NCBI RefSeq assembly: GCF_028993555.1
Contig: NZ_CP118610.1
Coordinates: 2,542,001-2,606,000 of the forward strand
Direction of reading: 5' to 3'
From: Ensifer adhaerens
GTDB taxonomy: Bacteria; Pseudomonadota; Alphaproteobacteria; Rhizobiales; Rhizobiaceae
DNA length: 64,000 nucleotides
Shown here: positions 50,763 to 59,415 of the stretch, one piece after another
Layout: each line of letters starts with the position of its first letter
Position numbering within the stretch: the stretch's first letter is position 1
The notes under the pieces: model-generated
What the model was told of the DNA's origin: nothing
The model's input: the letters and a program-made list of their open reading frames with translations, nothing else
Databases searched by the model: none
Position numbers and translations under genes: made by a program

Positions 50763-51992
50763 TCAATACCTCGTCATCAATGCTGAGAAATCCATGCCGA
50801 CCGGTGGGCACCAGGTCTCGATCGTCCGGCCGTCTCGGGCCAGGCGCTTTTCGGCGCGCACCATCGCGGCCGCGGTAAAGATCGCTTCGCTGTCGCCGTC
50901 GGCGAGCAGCACGAGCTCGGCGACGTGATCAGCCACCTGCATGGCTTCATCGGGCGCCTGGTCGGCCTTAGGGACCGACCCCGCCACCATCACGCGCCTT
51001 TGCTTGCCTTTTTTGTCCGCCTTCGTCAGGCTCGGATGCGCAAAACGAGATTCCGGATCAGCCGGACCGGTCAGGTTGCCGAGGTCGCCGGCCGCGAAAT
51101 AGAAGGTGTCCTGCCGGAACCGCTCGGCGCCGGCGATAGCAAGGCCGTTCTCGATGCCTTCACCGCCAACCCATCGCGTCGACGACATCAGGCCGAAAAG
51201 CGGGATCAGGGAGCCGCGTTTCGTGCCTCGCATCTTTTTCGTCGGCAGAGGCTCACCTTTGGCATCTTGGCCAAGATCCGGCCGAAACTTCGGCCCGTGG
51301 TTCATGTCGATCCATGTCTGGTGGCAACCGGTGACGTGCCCTTCCAGGTCGACGAAGGGCGCGACCATCGCGACGCCGACATGACGCGCGATTTCATGAC
51401 CGCGATCGTCGCGTCCGTGCCAATAGGTGCAACGCCCATTGCTGCGCAGATAAGCGAACACCTCGGCCGGCATATCGTAACCGGTGCGTGCCTTCAGATA
51501 GGCGGCAACATCCGGATGCGGCTCGGCCGAGGCATTGAAGAAGATGCCGCGCGACTGCTTCACCTCGCGTTCGCGGTAGGCGTTGTCCTGCTTTTCGCGA
51601 TCGGCGGCCGCGGCTTCGTTCTTCGCCTTCTGCGCCTCGATCCGCTGGCGCCGCTCGGCAATCTGCTCCTCGGTCTCGCGCTCGGCCTCATCCGGCAGCG
51701 CCTTGCCCAGAGCTTCGGCGCAAGCAGCCAGAAAGCCGGCGCGCGACCGCACGTCGATATGCCCGGCATGGGCAACGAGGCTGATCCCGTCTTTGCCGCC
51801 GATCCCGCAGTTTCGGCAGTTCCAAGCGCCCTTGATGCTGCTGATCGCAAACCGGTCCTTGCCCTGACAAACCGGACACGGTCCCGCGTGATTGCCCTTG
51901 AAGGTCGGCCCGACGAGGCTGAGCGCGATGGCAGCATCAACAACGGTCACGCCGCGGGCTTCTTCGATGAAGAGATCGATGGGCGCGCTCAT
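50763..51992 (-). CDS. Phage primase with CHC2-type zinc finger and Toprim domain
   Basis: A 409-residue protein from the ATG at 51992 (GGAAGG upstream). The zinc finger CPVC ... CRNC is at residues 39-62; the Toprim-like part lies near VGGEGIENGLAIAG and LLADGDSEA. Together with the helicase it forms a two-gene replication operon. The longer frame upstream is without coding character. Confidence 0.85.
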   Translation of the reverse strand: MSAPIDLFIEEARGVTVVDAAIALSLVGPTFKGNHAGPCPVCQGKDRFAISSIKGAWNCRNCGIGGKDGISLVAHAGHIDVRSRAGFLAACAEALGKALPDEAERETEEQIAERRQRIEAQKAKNEAAAADREKQDNAYREREVKQSRGIFFNASAEPHPDVAAYLKARTGYDMPAEVFAYLRSNGRCTYWHGRDDRGHEIARHVGVAMVAPFVDLEGHVTGCHQTWIDMNHGPKFRPDLGQDAKGEPLPTKKMRGTKRGSLIPLFGLMSSTRWVGGEGIENGLAIAGAERFRQDTFYFAAGDLGNLTGPADPESRFAHPSLTKADKKGKQRRVMVAGSVPKADQAPDEAMQVADHVAELVLLADGDSEAIFTAAAMVRAEKRLARDGRTIETWCPPVGMDFSALMTRY

Positions 51993-52075
51993 TGCATTAC
52001 CTTCCGGAGCAGCTTGAAGCACGATCGGGAAAATGCAATCTGCGGGAGAAGAGGCAACCTTCGCGGGGAGCGGGA

Positions 52076-53380
52076 ATGGTAGATATATCCGAGATCGGGC
52101 AAGTGCCCTTGGTATTGGATCGAGCAAAGTGGGAGGTGATCCAACACTCCTTTGCACGTCGATCCCTTACCTCGGGCGGCAGTAAGCCAGACGTAGAAGC
52201 GCAAGGGTGGTCGTCTGCTCAGAAGTCGCTGCATGAGCGAGTCTTGGCGCTGGTGCACACCCTTGCTTCGAGTTCGGGACACAAGTCGGCAGCGCAAGGT
52301 GTTGCGACCGCGCTTAGAAGATACGTCGAAGAGACCGAGGCCCACAGAAGTTATCAAATTACCAAGAACTCTGATGGAACCGCGACTTTGGCAGGAAGTG
52401 TCGCGATACTCGACAGCCGAGACATTGAACAACTTTCTCAGGAACTGATCGAAAATCCCACCCGCTTGCGGAGCAACCCTAAGTTCGTCGATGACGCTAT
52501 TGCTTCGGTCGTTCTCGCTTACGTCGAAGCCTTTCCGGGCAGAGGAACTCGCTTCAACTTTGATGGACACGCAGAACTCACGCTGGCGTTCCAACGCGCG
52601 CTGGCCCGATCGGAAATCTTCAACGTACAAGCCGAGGAAGAGGGCTCGAGCGTTTCGGAAATTGGCAAGATGAAGCTTCAACAGGCTTCCATCGAACAAA
52701 AGGTAGATGCCGCGAACAATGAATATGCGGAACTTAGGCGAACGCTTGATGCGCTGAGACTTGAAGAGCGCACGGTGACTGAGCGCGTTGCCAAAGCAAT
52801 GGAGAACATCGAAAACCTCGATAACAAGGTCGATTCTGCATATCAGTCGTTGATCGAGAGCGTTGGTCTCAGAGAGACCGATAAACTCTGGCAAGAAGAG
52901 GCGAGGCGTTCCAAGTCTGAGTACTACTACTCGCTGTACATAATTCTTGGAGCGTTCATATTCCTCATTTTGTCGATAATACTCGGATCCGGCTACATTC
53001 TCGATGTCATTAAAAACATTGAAACGACTGCGGCGAGCCTGTCGCAAAACAACCAACATATAGCGGCCACCGCCTCGATAATCGGTCGAGTGGTAATCCT
53101 TACGCTCCCCATCGGCCTCATCGTCTGGGCGATCAAAATCGGTGTGCGCTTTAACGTCCGCTCCATGTTGTTGATGGATGATGCAAATCATCGCGTGGCG
53201 ATGTTGAACACGTATCTGTTCCTGATCAGACAGAACGCGGCAACAATCCAAGATCGCGGCGCAATCTTGGAGGCGCTCTTCCGCCGAACGCCTGGCCATG
53301 GGCCGGACACGGTGGAAGCCCCCAACATGACCGATCTGATGAAATACGGCACTCAGATTGATAAACAGGCCGCGGGCTGA
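52076..53380 (+). CDS. Coiled-coil protein with two C-terminal membrane helices (DUF6161-like)
   Basis: A 434-residue protein from the ATG at 52076 (GGGGAG upstream). Residues about 200-285 form a coiled coil; two membrane helices follow (LYIILGAFIFLILSIILGSGYI and VVILTLPIGLIVWAIKIGV). The C-terminal cytosolic tail includes SMLLMDDANHRVAMLNTYL. Overall layout resembles DUF6161 proteins. It lies opposite to the replication genes and has lower GC, as expected of a passenger. An envelope-acting defence or exclusion role is an inference. Confidence 0.65.
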   Translation: MVDISEIGQVPLVLDRAKWEVIQHSFARRSLTSGGSKPDVEAQGWSSAQKSLHERVLALVHTLASSSGHKSAAQGVATALRRYVEETEAHRSYQITKNSDGTATLAGSVAILDSRDIEQLSQELIENPTRLRSNPKFVDDAIASVVLAYVEAFPGRGTRFNFDGHAELTLAFQRALARSEIFNVQAEEEGSSVSEIGKMKLQQASIEQKVDAANNEYAELRRTLDALRLEERTVTERVAKAMENIENLDNKVDSAYQSLIESVGLRETDKLWQEEARRSKSEYYYSLYIILGAFIFLILSIILGSGYILDVIKNIETTAASLSQNNQHIAATASIIGRVVILTLPIGLIVWAIKIGVRFNVRSMLLMDDANHRVAMLNTYLFLIRQNAATIQDRGAILEALFRRTPGHGPDTVEAPNMTDLMKYGTQIDKQAAG

Positions 53381-53388
53381 CGATCTCA

Positions 53389-53715
53389 TTACGCCCCCGC
53401 CATGATTGGGCGACGCTCGGCGCCGGCAAAGCGGAGCGGCGCCAGATCGTGATCGCTGGCCGCCCGAAAGTGGCCGCAGCGATCAAGGGACATGAGCGCA
53501 AGATAAAGCGGATGGCGGCCGGGCATCGGCCAGAACAGGCGGCCAAGGCTGATGAAGGCAGTGCCCTCATGCCAGCCGAGCAAGCCATACAAGGTGCTGA
53601 TCAAGCGGATGCGGTTGAAGTTCGTTTCGACATCGATGCCGAAGGCTTGAGCCGTGCGGATGCATTCCGGCCGCGACGGCGCAACGACGAGGAGGATGTT
53701 CGGCCGCTCCATCAC
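53389..53715 (-). CDS. Hypothetical phage early protein
   Basis: A 108-residue protein. The N-terminal beta-alpha unit (NILLVVAPSRPECIRTAQAFGI) suggests a Rossmann-like half domain. The ATG overlaps the upstream stop by 4 bp. Function unknown. Confidence 0.6.
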   Translation of the reverse strand: MMERPNILLVVAPSRPECIRTAQAFGIDVETNFNRIRLISTLYGLLGWHEGTAFISLGRLFWPMPGRHPLYLALMSLDRCGHFRAASDHDLAPLRFAGAERRPIMAGA

Positions 53716-54224
53716 GCCGCCTCGCGCCAGCGGGTGAGCGCAGCTTCACCCTTGAGCGTCAGGCGCAGCACAGCCGGAACGCTCATACGGCCCTCGCGCA
53801 GCTGGTCGACATAGCCGCCATCGCGCATCTTCTGCAGGATCGACAGCATGGCCTTCTGGCGCAAGCCGATGGCGCGCGAAAGATTGGCATAGGTCACGGT
53901 GACGGTCTTGTCGTCGCCAGCCTCGATGTGACCAAGCAGCGCGATGCGGTACTTGCGGGCGAGCGTGCTGCGGTTCTCAACCGCCGCCTCGTCCTCGGCC
54001 TGGGCGCCACCCCGGAAGGGATTGTGGTTGAAATTGAGCACGATGGCGGAGCGGACAGCAGCGGCCGGCACGCGCATCATGTCGGCGACATCGGCAACCG
54101 CGATCCCGGCTTCAGCGGCCAGCAGGCAGAACTCGGTACGCTGGTAGGGCTCGAAGCGCGCGAAGTTGGCGGCGGTCACGAGACCCGGCTCGAAGAAACC
54201 TGTCTTGGCGACTTGCTTTCCCAT
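53712..54224 (-). CDS. Winged-helix DNA-binding protein (MarR-like)
   Basis: A 170-residue protein from the ATG at 54224 (AAAGGAA upstream). The C-terminal half has a winged-helix pattern: TVTYANLSRAIGLRQKAMLSILQKMRDGGYV and the wing REGRMSVPAVLRLT. A second helix-turn-helix-like segment lies at VADVADMMRVPAAAV. Probably an early regulator. Confidence 0.65.
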   Translation of the reverse strand: MGKQVAKTGFFEPGLVTAANFARFEPYQRTEFCLLAAEAGIAVADVADMMRVPAAAVRSAIVLNFNHNPFRGGAQAEDEAAVENRSTLARKYRIALLGHIEAGDDKTVTVTYANLSRAIGLRQKAMLSILQKMRDGGYVDQLREGRMSVPAVLRLTLKGEAALTRWREAA

Positions 54225-54237
54225 GGTTCGGTTCCTT

Positions 54238-54609
54238 TCAGGTGAATTGCTGGACGAGGTTCGGGCGGGTAGCGGCGGCCGGCGGCGGCATGCCTGGGCG
54301 TTCGGGTTTGGCGACATCAGCGCCGCCCTTCCGCTTTGCAATCCAGGCGGAGAGGCCCTGCCAGTCGTCGTCGGAGAGGAAGACGATGCCGCCGAACATC
54401 CGGCGCTCACGCCAGGCAGATTCCTGCGCCGACGCACCGAGACCGAACCAGGCGCCGACGCACTTCGCGCCATTGGGAAGGCGGAGAATTTCGACAGGGT
54501 CACTAACGACGCGGCACCACTCCGGCGCATTGGTCGTGGCGCAACCGAGCGTCTCGCCGAGGGCGCGCTCCGGATTGTTGGTGATGATGAACAGGCGGAT
54601 CTGGCTCAT
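54238..54609 (-). CDS. Hypothetical phage protein
   Basis: A 123-residue protein. An ordered N-terminal 90 residues (IRLFIITNNPERALGE, then KCVGAWFGLG) are followed by a proline-rich tail. No family recognised. It starts the early sub-operon 54609-53389. Confidence 0.55.
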   Translation of the reverse strand: MSQIRLFIITNNPERALGETLGCATTNAPEWCRVVSDPVEILRLPNGAKCVGAWFGLGASAQESAWRERRMFGGIVFLSDDDWQGLSAWIAKRKGGADVAKPERPGMPPPAAATRPNLVQQFT

Positions 54610-54668
54610 TTCGTCCCACCCAAACCTGTGGAGGGTAGTCGGGCAGACGCTGCTAAACGCTCAGTTGA

Positions 54669-55754
54669 ATGATAGCTTTCAAGAAACAGGGGGCGAGGAT
54701 AGTCGCAGTGCAAGAAATTGAGCAAAGCCGCCTTGGCGGGGATGGACCAAGAATTAGAGCCGAGACCTGGTTCGCTCTTGCTATTGCAAGCTTCATCATC
54801 ACCATTTCGGCAGGAGCGTTTTTCGCCCTTTGGGTGTTCGATGCGGGCTCCGACGCGCTGATGGTACAGCGCGCCCAGGCGTTTACGCCGTTCGGCGCTG
54901 CCATGTTGGCTATCGTCACTTTTTGCACAGTTGCCTGGCGCGGGGTGCTGAATACGACTCAACTGCAGCAAACAGGCGAACAGCTGAACCAGTCTCGTCG
55001 GCAAAATGATGCGAAAGACGATGAGAACCTTGCGAAGCTGCTTATGGACGGCACGACGCTCATTGGTGAGGACAAAGAAACGCACATACTTGCCGGCGTT
55101 GCCGCCTTGTCCGCAGTAGTCTCCTCGCCCAAAGGCACATTCGCCCCCCAGGCGATGGACATCCTGGGGGGCGTCGTCAGATCCACGTACAATCTTGCAG
55201 ATAAGCGCGATCTGTTTGAAGCTGCGAAGAGTGCAATGGACCTGGGCGTCGAATTGAAGCGCTATGGCACCCGTGATCTGGTCATTGACGTCTCTGGGGT
55301 TCAGGACAAGAACGGAGTGGCTATCAACGGCCTTCGCTCCATCAAGTATGTGGGTGCGAGATTCAGGCGCTGGCAGTTTGAGCAGTTTAAGAAGCCGTCG
55401 TCCGTACAGTTCAATTCTTGCCGATTTACTGACATCAGAGAGGTCAAGGTCGACATAAGGCAAAGCGGTTGCACGTTCGTCCGCTGCAAAATCAAGTCGT
55501 TTACAGAATTGACTATTTCTTACAACGAGTTTGAAGATTGCGACTTCTCCGGAGCAGTGCTTCGCCGCCCCCCCCGAACAGGTCGCCGGGGAGTGCCGTT
55601 CGCAAATCTGAGCGGCAAAGGGAACTTCTTCCGGGATGGGGAGGCGCCACAGGGCAGTGACGATATCGACTGGACTACAATTCTCACTGTCGCGCCGAAA
55701 ACCAACAACGACGATGAACCTACCCTGCCCCTGGATGACCGAGTAGAAGCTTAA
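54669..55754 (+). CDS. Two-helix membrane protein with pentapeptide-like C-terminus
   Basis: A 361-residue protein; a GTG at 54708 preceded by GGGGCGAGG may be the real start. Two membrane helices (about residues 35-57 and 70-90) are followed by a helical region and by a C-terminal beta part with pentapeptide-like spacing (FNSCRFTDIREV, CTFVRCKIKS, YNEFEDCDFSGAVL). Such 2TM-plus-repeat proteins occur as defence effectors and as putative ion-channel-like exclusion factors. Opposite strand to the replication genes, hence a passenger. Confidence 0.65.
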   Translation: MIAFKKQGARIVAVQEIEQSRLGGDGPRIRAETWFALAIASFIITISAGAFFALWVFDAGSDALMVQRAQAFTPFGAAMLAIVTFCTVAWRGVLNTTQLQQTGEQLNQSRRQNDAKDDENLAKLLMDGTTLIGEDKETHILAGVAALSAVVSSPKGTFAPQAMDILGGVVRSTYNLADKRDLFEAAKSAMDLGVELKRYGTRDLVIDVSGVQDKNGVAINGLRSIKYVGARFRRWQFEQFKKPSSVQFNSCRFTDIREVKVDIRQSGCTFVRCKIKSFTELTISYNEFEDCDFSGAVLRRPPRTGRRGVPFANLSGKGNFFRDGEAPQGSDDIDWTTILTVAPKTNNDDEPTLPLDDRVEA

Positions 55755-55801
55755 CCAAGCGTTAAATGGATGCGGGAGCTCTCGCGGGGTTAACGGCATC
55801 A

Positions 55802-55981
55802 TCACTGCGCCTTTCCGTCCATGAGGTCGGCAATGCGCTGCATGCTCGCCTCGACGTCGGCGCCATCGCGCCAGGCTTTCACCGTCTTGCGGATGGCGCG
55901 CAGAAGCTCCTTCCGCTGAAGGCCCTTTTCGGAGCGAAGGCGATCACGATCGCGGCGGGTCTGATGATGCGGATCGTTCAT
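55802..55981 (-). CDS. Small basic hypothetical protein (59 aa)
   Basis: Starts MNDPHHQTRRDRDRLR at an ATG overlapping the previous stop (ATGA). Helical, strongly charged. Function unknown. Confidence 0.5.
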   Translation of the reverse strand: MNDPHHQTRRDRDRLRSEKGLQRKELLRAIRKTVKAWRDGADVEASMQRIADLMDGKAQ

Positions 55982-56268
55982 CGCGAGCCCTCCGCCTGCC
56001 ATGGCGGCGTCACGCCAGCGATTGCATAGATGGCATCCGCCTCGTCGCGCAGGCGGGTCAGCGTCGAGAGGTTGTAGTCACCGGAGGCGAGCCCTCCGGC
56101 CGCGATAGCGTGCCGCTCGTCAGCCATGGCAAGCGCCTGGGCAACAGGCACCCTGCCCTGCCCTTCGCAACGCGGACACGTGCCGCTGATCCAGCCGAGC
56201 TTCCCGGCGCCCTTGCATCCGAGGCAGATGATTTTGATGACACGAGCCTTGGACATGGTCTCAGTCAT
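55978..56268 (-). CDS. DnaJ-type zinc-finger small protein
   Basis: A protein of 96 residues. CLGCKGAGKLGWISGTCPRC contains two C-x2-C-x-G-type units as in DnaJ cysteine-rich domains. The first and second ATG (56268, 56256) are both possible. Such single-zinc-finger proteins are common in phage early operons. Confidence 0.6.
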   Translation of the reverse strand: MTETMSKARVIKIICLGCKGAGKLGWISGTCPRCEGQGRVPVAQALAMADERHAIAAGGLASGDYNLSTLTRLRDEADAIYAIAGVTPPWQAEGSR

Positions 56269-56761
56269 CCTCGCCAACGACGCGAAGACCGGTGCGCTCG
56301 CCGCCCTTCGCCTTGATGGAGGCCAGCGCCGCGCGCATGTCGTTCATGGCGTTCTGCATGGAGGCCGCGATGCGGTCGATCGTCTGCGCTTCCGTCGGCG
56401 TCACGCGGCTGTCGGCAATTGCCATCGCCATCCCGTTCGCCAGCTCCGCTGTGTGCCGCAGCAGCTCGGAATGCGAGGCCATGACACAGACGTCAGCCAC
56501 CCTGTCTTCGCTGGGATCGGAGAGACGGCGACCATTCACCTCGGCGAGAGCGCTGGTGACGAAAGGCCGGCCGCAATCACTCTCGAGCGCGACGACGGCG
56601 CCGAGCGGCATCAGCGTCGGGTCGTTGCCATCGTTCCACCGGCCGACCGTGCTCTTGCCGTAGTTGAAACGGGTCTCTACCCGCTTGATACCGCCGCAGG
56701 CCTCTATCAGGTCGCGTTGCGCCGCCTTCACGCGGAACATCCATGCTTCGGAAACGGACAT
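56261..56761 (-). CDS. CII-like phage regulatory protein
   Basis: A 166-residue protein from the ATG at 56761 (GGAGAG upstream). The N-terminal 65 residues (IEACGGIKRVETRFNYGKSTVGRWN) resemble the Phage_CP76/CII regulatory family. It likely activates repressor synthesis or switches early transcription. It is the second gene in the leftward early operon after the Cro-like gene. Confidence 0.7.
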   Translation of the reverse strand: MSVSEAWMFRVKAAQRDLIEACGGIKRVETRFNYGKSTVGRWNDGNDPTLMPLGAVVALESDCGRPFVTSALAEVNGRRLSDPSEDRVADVCVMASHSELLRHTAELANGMAMAIADSRVTPTEAQTIDRIAASMQNAMNDMRAALASIKAKGGERTGLRVVGEDD

Positions 56762-56902
56762 CGGAACTCTCCAGTTTAGACAACGCAAAGGCTTCCCGCG
56801 CCGGGAATTTCCGGCGGGCTTTCCCGTGGTGGGAACGGTTCGAAAATGTGAATTTCAGTTCGTCAGCAGATCACGGGGGACCGCATGGCCAGGACAGCAC
56901 CA

Positions 56903-57112
56903 TCATTCAGCAGCCTCCGAGGGCGGATAGAAATCCGGCCGAAGTTCGTGACGCGAGACACCGCTGATGCGTTCAACGGAAAGGACACGGTTCACCGGTA
57001 CGCGCCGCCATTGAAGAACAGCCGCCGGAGTAATGCCGAGTTTTCGCGCCAGTTCGCTCGCGCTTCCCACGCGATCGATCGCCAACGCCAGTGAAGGGTC
57101 AATCGTCATCAT
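56903..57112 (-). CDS. Cro-like (YdaS-type) repressor
   Basis: A 69-residue protein with one helix-turn-helix (SASELARKLGITPAAVLQWRRV) and the conserved NRVLSVERISG segment of YdaS/Cro proteins. It is divergent from the CI-like gene across the operator region. It should favour lytic growth. Confidence 0.78.
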   Translation of the reverse strand: MMTIDPSLALAIDRVGSASELARKLGITPAAVLQWRRVPVNRVLSVERISGVSRHELRPDFYPPSEAAE

Positions 57113-57198
57113 GCGCAGATATAAGCAGAACTTAGAAAGTTACACAAGTGATAATTACATAGACCAAGAAGGCGCAATTAAGCCAGTTATAAGCATGG
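57113..57198. promoter_or_regulatory. Repressor operators, right control region
   Basis: Three copies of a 20-bp motif lie on the - strand: CTAAGTTCTGCTTATATCTG (57116-57135), GTAATTATCACTTGTGTAAC (57139-57158) and a copy with GCTTATAACTGG (57183-57198). They lie between cro-like and cI-like genes; the last overlaps the cI start codon. Confidence 0.7.
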
Positions 57199-57890
57199 CT
57201 AAAGGCGAACTCGCGATCCAAATCGGAACTGCTATCAGGACGGCGCGCAAACGCCGCGGCCTCGTCCAGCGCAACATTGCCGAGCATTTGGGGATTGATG
57301 TTGCCGCAGTCGGCATGTGGGAAGGCGGGCGCAATCTTCCAAGCACCGAGAATTTGCTAAGCGCTGCGCTCTTTCTTGGTATCAACCCGGTCGCCTTGGC
57401 CCGCGGCGAACTCGTCTACATCGATGGCACCGACGATCTCGCCGACGCCGAAATCATATCAGATCCAGCGCCGCCGCCGACTGGACCGATGGATGTAAAG
57501 CTGCTCGGCGTCAGCTATGGCGGCGATGATGGAGACTTCACGTTCAATGGCGAAGTCGCCGGCTACGTGCGCAGGCCGCCTGGCATCGCCTCATTGCACA
57601 ACGTTTTCGCGCTGCACGTGCTGAGCGACAGCATGGTCCCGCGCTACGATCCAGGCGACATCATCTACTGTGGCGGACGCGACGCGGTACCCGGAGACCA
57701 TGTGGTGGTCGAGATGTTCGGAGAAACCGAAGATCAGCCCGGCAAGTCGTTTATCAAGAGGCTCAAGCAGCGCACGACGAAGGAAATCATCGTCGACCAA
57801 TACAACCCTGCCAAGGAAATAACCTTTGACCGGTACCAGGTCAAAAACCTTTGGCGCGTGATCCCACTGAAAGAACTGCTTGGTTTCTAA
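57195..57890 (+). CDS. CI-like repressor with S24 autopeptidase domain
   Basis: A 231-residue protein from the ATG at 57195. The HTH_3 domain is at residues 10-65 (NIAEHLGIDVAAVGMWEGGRNL). The S24 part has the serine in VLSDSMVPRYDPGD and the lysine in FIKRLKQ. RecA-stimulated self-cleavage would link induction to DNA damage, in agreement with a LexA box elsewhere in the prophage. No clear ribosome site precedes the ATG, so the transcript may be leaderless. Confidence 0.88.
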   Translation: MAKGELAIQIGTAIRTARKRRGLVQRNIAEHLGIDVAAVGMWEGGRNLPSTENLLSAALFLGINPVALARGELVYIDGTDDLADAEIISDPAPPPTGPMDVKLLGVSYGGDDGDFTFNGEVAGYVRRPPGIASLHNVFALHVLSDSMVPRYDPGDIIYCGGRDAVPGDHVVVEMFGETEDQPGKSFIKRLKQRTTKEIIVDQYNPAKEITFDRYQVKNLWRVIPLKELLGF

Positions 57891-58140
57891 GAACCTCCGC
57901 TTCGGCGCGCATCCTATCCGCATCGTGGTTGAAGTACACCTGAACCGACACATTCTTTCCGGGCAGCCCGCTCTCACGACACGCTGAGCAACTGAATTTC
58001 TTCGCAACGACGGATAGCGCTGTGTGCAGGGTCACGCCGTGGCAGAGCATCTGTTCCGGTGTCCGCCACCGGTTGCGCCCGCAGTCCGCACACTCAATAC
58101 CTAGCCGACTGGCCTGCCCCAACAAAACTCCCGCTGACAT
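57841..58140 (-). CDS. Small zinc-ribbon protein (99 aa)
   Basis: A protein with C-x2-C pairs ECADCG and SCSACRES and an ordered C-terminal helix (DADRMRAEAEVLRNQ). It overlaps the end of the repressor gene by 50 bp on the opposite strand. Divergent from the rightward early operon across the left operators, so it is probably repressed in the lysogen. Confidence 0.6.
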   Translation of the reverse strand: MSAGVLLGQASRLGIECADCGRNRWRTPEQMLCHGVTLHTALSVVAKKFSCSACRESGLPGKNVSVQVYFNHDADRMRAEAEVLRNQAVLSVGSRAKGF

Positions 58141-58214
58141 CGTCGCCGCACCTCACGTTCCCCATCTGTTCGCATAATTGATTCTTTACGATTGAGAGTC
58201 CAGAGCGAACCGAC

Positions 58215-58270
58215 CTAAGTTTCGCTTATAATTTTCGCTTGCTAGTAAATGTAATTATCGCTTATATCTG
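58215..58270. promoter_or_regulatory. Repressor operators, left control region
   Basis: Three + strand copies of the repressor motif: CTAAGTTTCGCTTATAATTT (58215-58234), TATAATTTTCGCTTGCTAGT (58227-58246) and GTAATTATCGCTTATATCTG (58251-58270). They precede the early operon starting at 58297. Confidence 0.7.
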
Positions 58271-58296
58271 TGAGCCTCAAAACGGAGGCTCCCGAT

Positions 58297-58533
58297 ATGA
58301 TCCGAATTCAACGCCATTCCGAAACTGCCGCCGCCAAGATTGCCGCGGCACCTCGCTGCATTCGATCACTCGAAGAACGCCTGGCCGACGACATGCGCGA
58401 ACTGGCCTTCTCCGGCCAGAACGCCAGCATCGAGACCTTGCAGCAGCGCGGCTGGTCCGAGCCGACACTGAAGCGCCTCCTGCCTGAAGCCGCAAAGATC
58501 GCGCGCCGTCAGTCCGTCCGCCAGGTCGCCTGA
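58297..58533 (+). CDS. Small early phage protein (78 aa)
   Basis: Starts at an ATG 8 bp after GGAGG. Helical protein with a C-terminal HTH-like segment (IETLQQRGWSEPTLKRLL). First gene of the operon that ends with integrase. Unknown. Confidence 0.6.
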   Translation: MIRIQRHSETAAAKIAAAPRCIRSLEERLADDMRELAFSGQNASIETLQQRGWSEPTLKRLLPEAAKIARRQSVRQVA

Positions 58534-58534
58534 C

Positions 58535-58726
58535 ATGGACAATTACTTCACCCCCTTCGGCGGTCGCGCTGATCCTCCCAAGCAGATCACCCTGCGCGAA
58601 CCGCCCCTCCGGACACGCCGCATCGTCGCGACCCTGTTCGCGATCAGCTGCGTGGCCGGAGGCTGGATGCTCAACGATGCGGTCGACGTTTTGGTGCGTG
58701 CCGTCGCCTCGTTTGAGTGGAGGTGA
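58535..58726 (+). CDS. Small membrane protein (63 aa)
   Basis: One helix (IVATLFAISCVAGGWML) in the middle. It starts 1 bp after the previous stop. Unknown function. Confidence 0.55.
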   Translation: MDNYFTPFGGRADPPKQITLREPPLRTRRIVATLFAISCVAGGWMLNDAVDVLVRAVASFEWR

Positions 58727-58729
58727 CGG

Positions 58730-59410
58730 ATGGCAGTCAGCACGCGCCTCGCTCCCCAGCCTGTCTGGTCCTTCGTTCCCGATGGATCGGTGATCGACAT
58801 CGCCGCACCGGATGCCGCCGAAGTCTGCTTCCTCGAAATGGGCAACTCTCTCTCGAAGATTGCGCGCTTCGACGGCCGCAATCCCGGCCCGGCTCTTTCT
58901 GTCGCCCAGCATTCAGTGATGGGCGCGCACGCAATCATGAATGAGGGCGGCACCCGATGGGATGCCGCCCTGTTCCTGCTTCACGACGGGCACGAATACA
59001 TCGTCGGCGACCAGTCGAAGCCGTCGCAGGAGCTTTACTCCTCGGTCGCCATCGATCTCTACGGCGAAGCCCGGATGCGCGACGCTGTCGCCACCTGCAA
59101 GGCCGCCTGGGATGAGGTGATTTATTTCGCGGCCGGCCTGCCAGGTCCCGAGGCCTGGACCCGAAAGCAGGCGAAGCTCGTCAAGGAAATGGACAATCGC
59201 ATGTGCCGCGCCGAGGCGATCGCGCTCTTCGGTTCGCGCGCCGGCCACGAAATGCCGCCTTCCACCACTCCAAAGCTGACCGGCGCCGTCAAACCATGGG
59301 CACCGATGAAGGCTGAGGAGGAGTTCCGAAAACTGGCCTACCGCCTGATCGGTGAGGATCTCGTGCTCGAACGCGCCTCGATCGTCGCCACCAAGCGAGC
59401 ACTGAGGTAA
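58730..59410 (+). CDS. HD-domain phosphohydrolase-like protein
   Basis: A 226-residue protein. SVAQHSV (about residues 62-68) and FLLHDGHEY (about 83-91) give the HD metal ligands, and the layout resembles YfbR-like deoxynucleotidases seen in phages. It may adjust nucleotide pools during replication. GGAGG precedes the start. It is different from the dGTPase at the left end. Confidence 0.72.
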   Translation: MAVSTRLAPQPVWSFVPDGSVIDIAAPDAAEVCFLEMGNSLSKIARFDGRNPGPALSVAQHSVMGAHAIMNEGGTRWDAALFLLHDGHEYIVGDQSKPSQELYSSVAIDLYGEARMRDAVATCKAAWDEVIYFAAGLPGPEAWTRKQAKLVKEMDNRMCRAEAIALFGSRAGHEMPPSTTPKLTGAVKPWAPMKAEEEFRKLAYRLIGEDLVLERASIVATKRALR

Positions 59411-59415
59411 GGGTG

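Noticed and set aside
54238..55805. Long - strand frame opposite to the two-helix membrane protein
   Set aside because: The + strand translation has proper membrane helices and a folded pattern; the - strand frame is a shadow.
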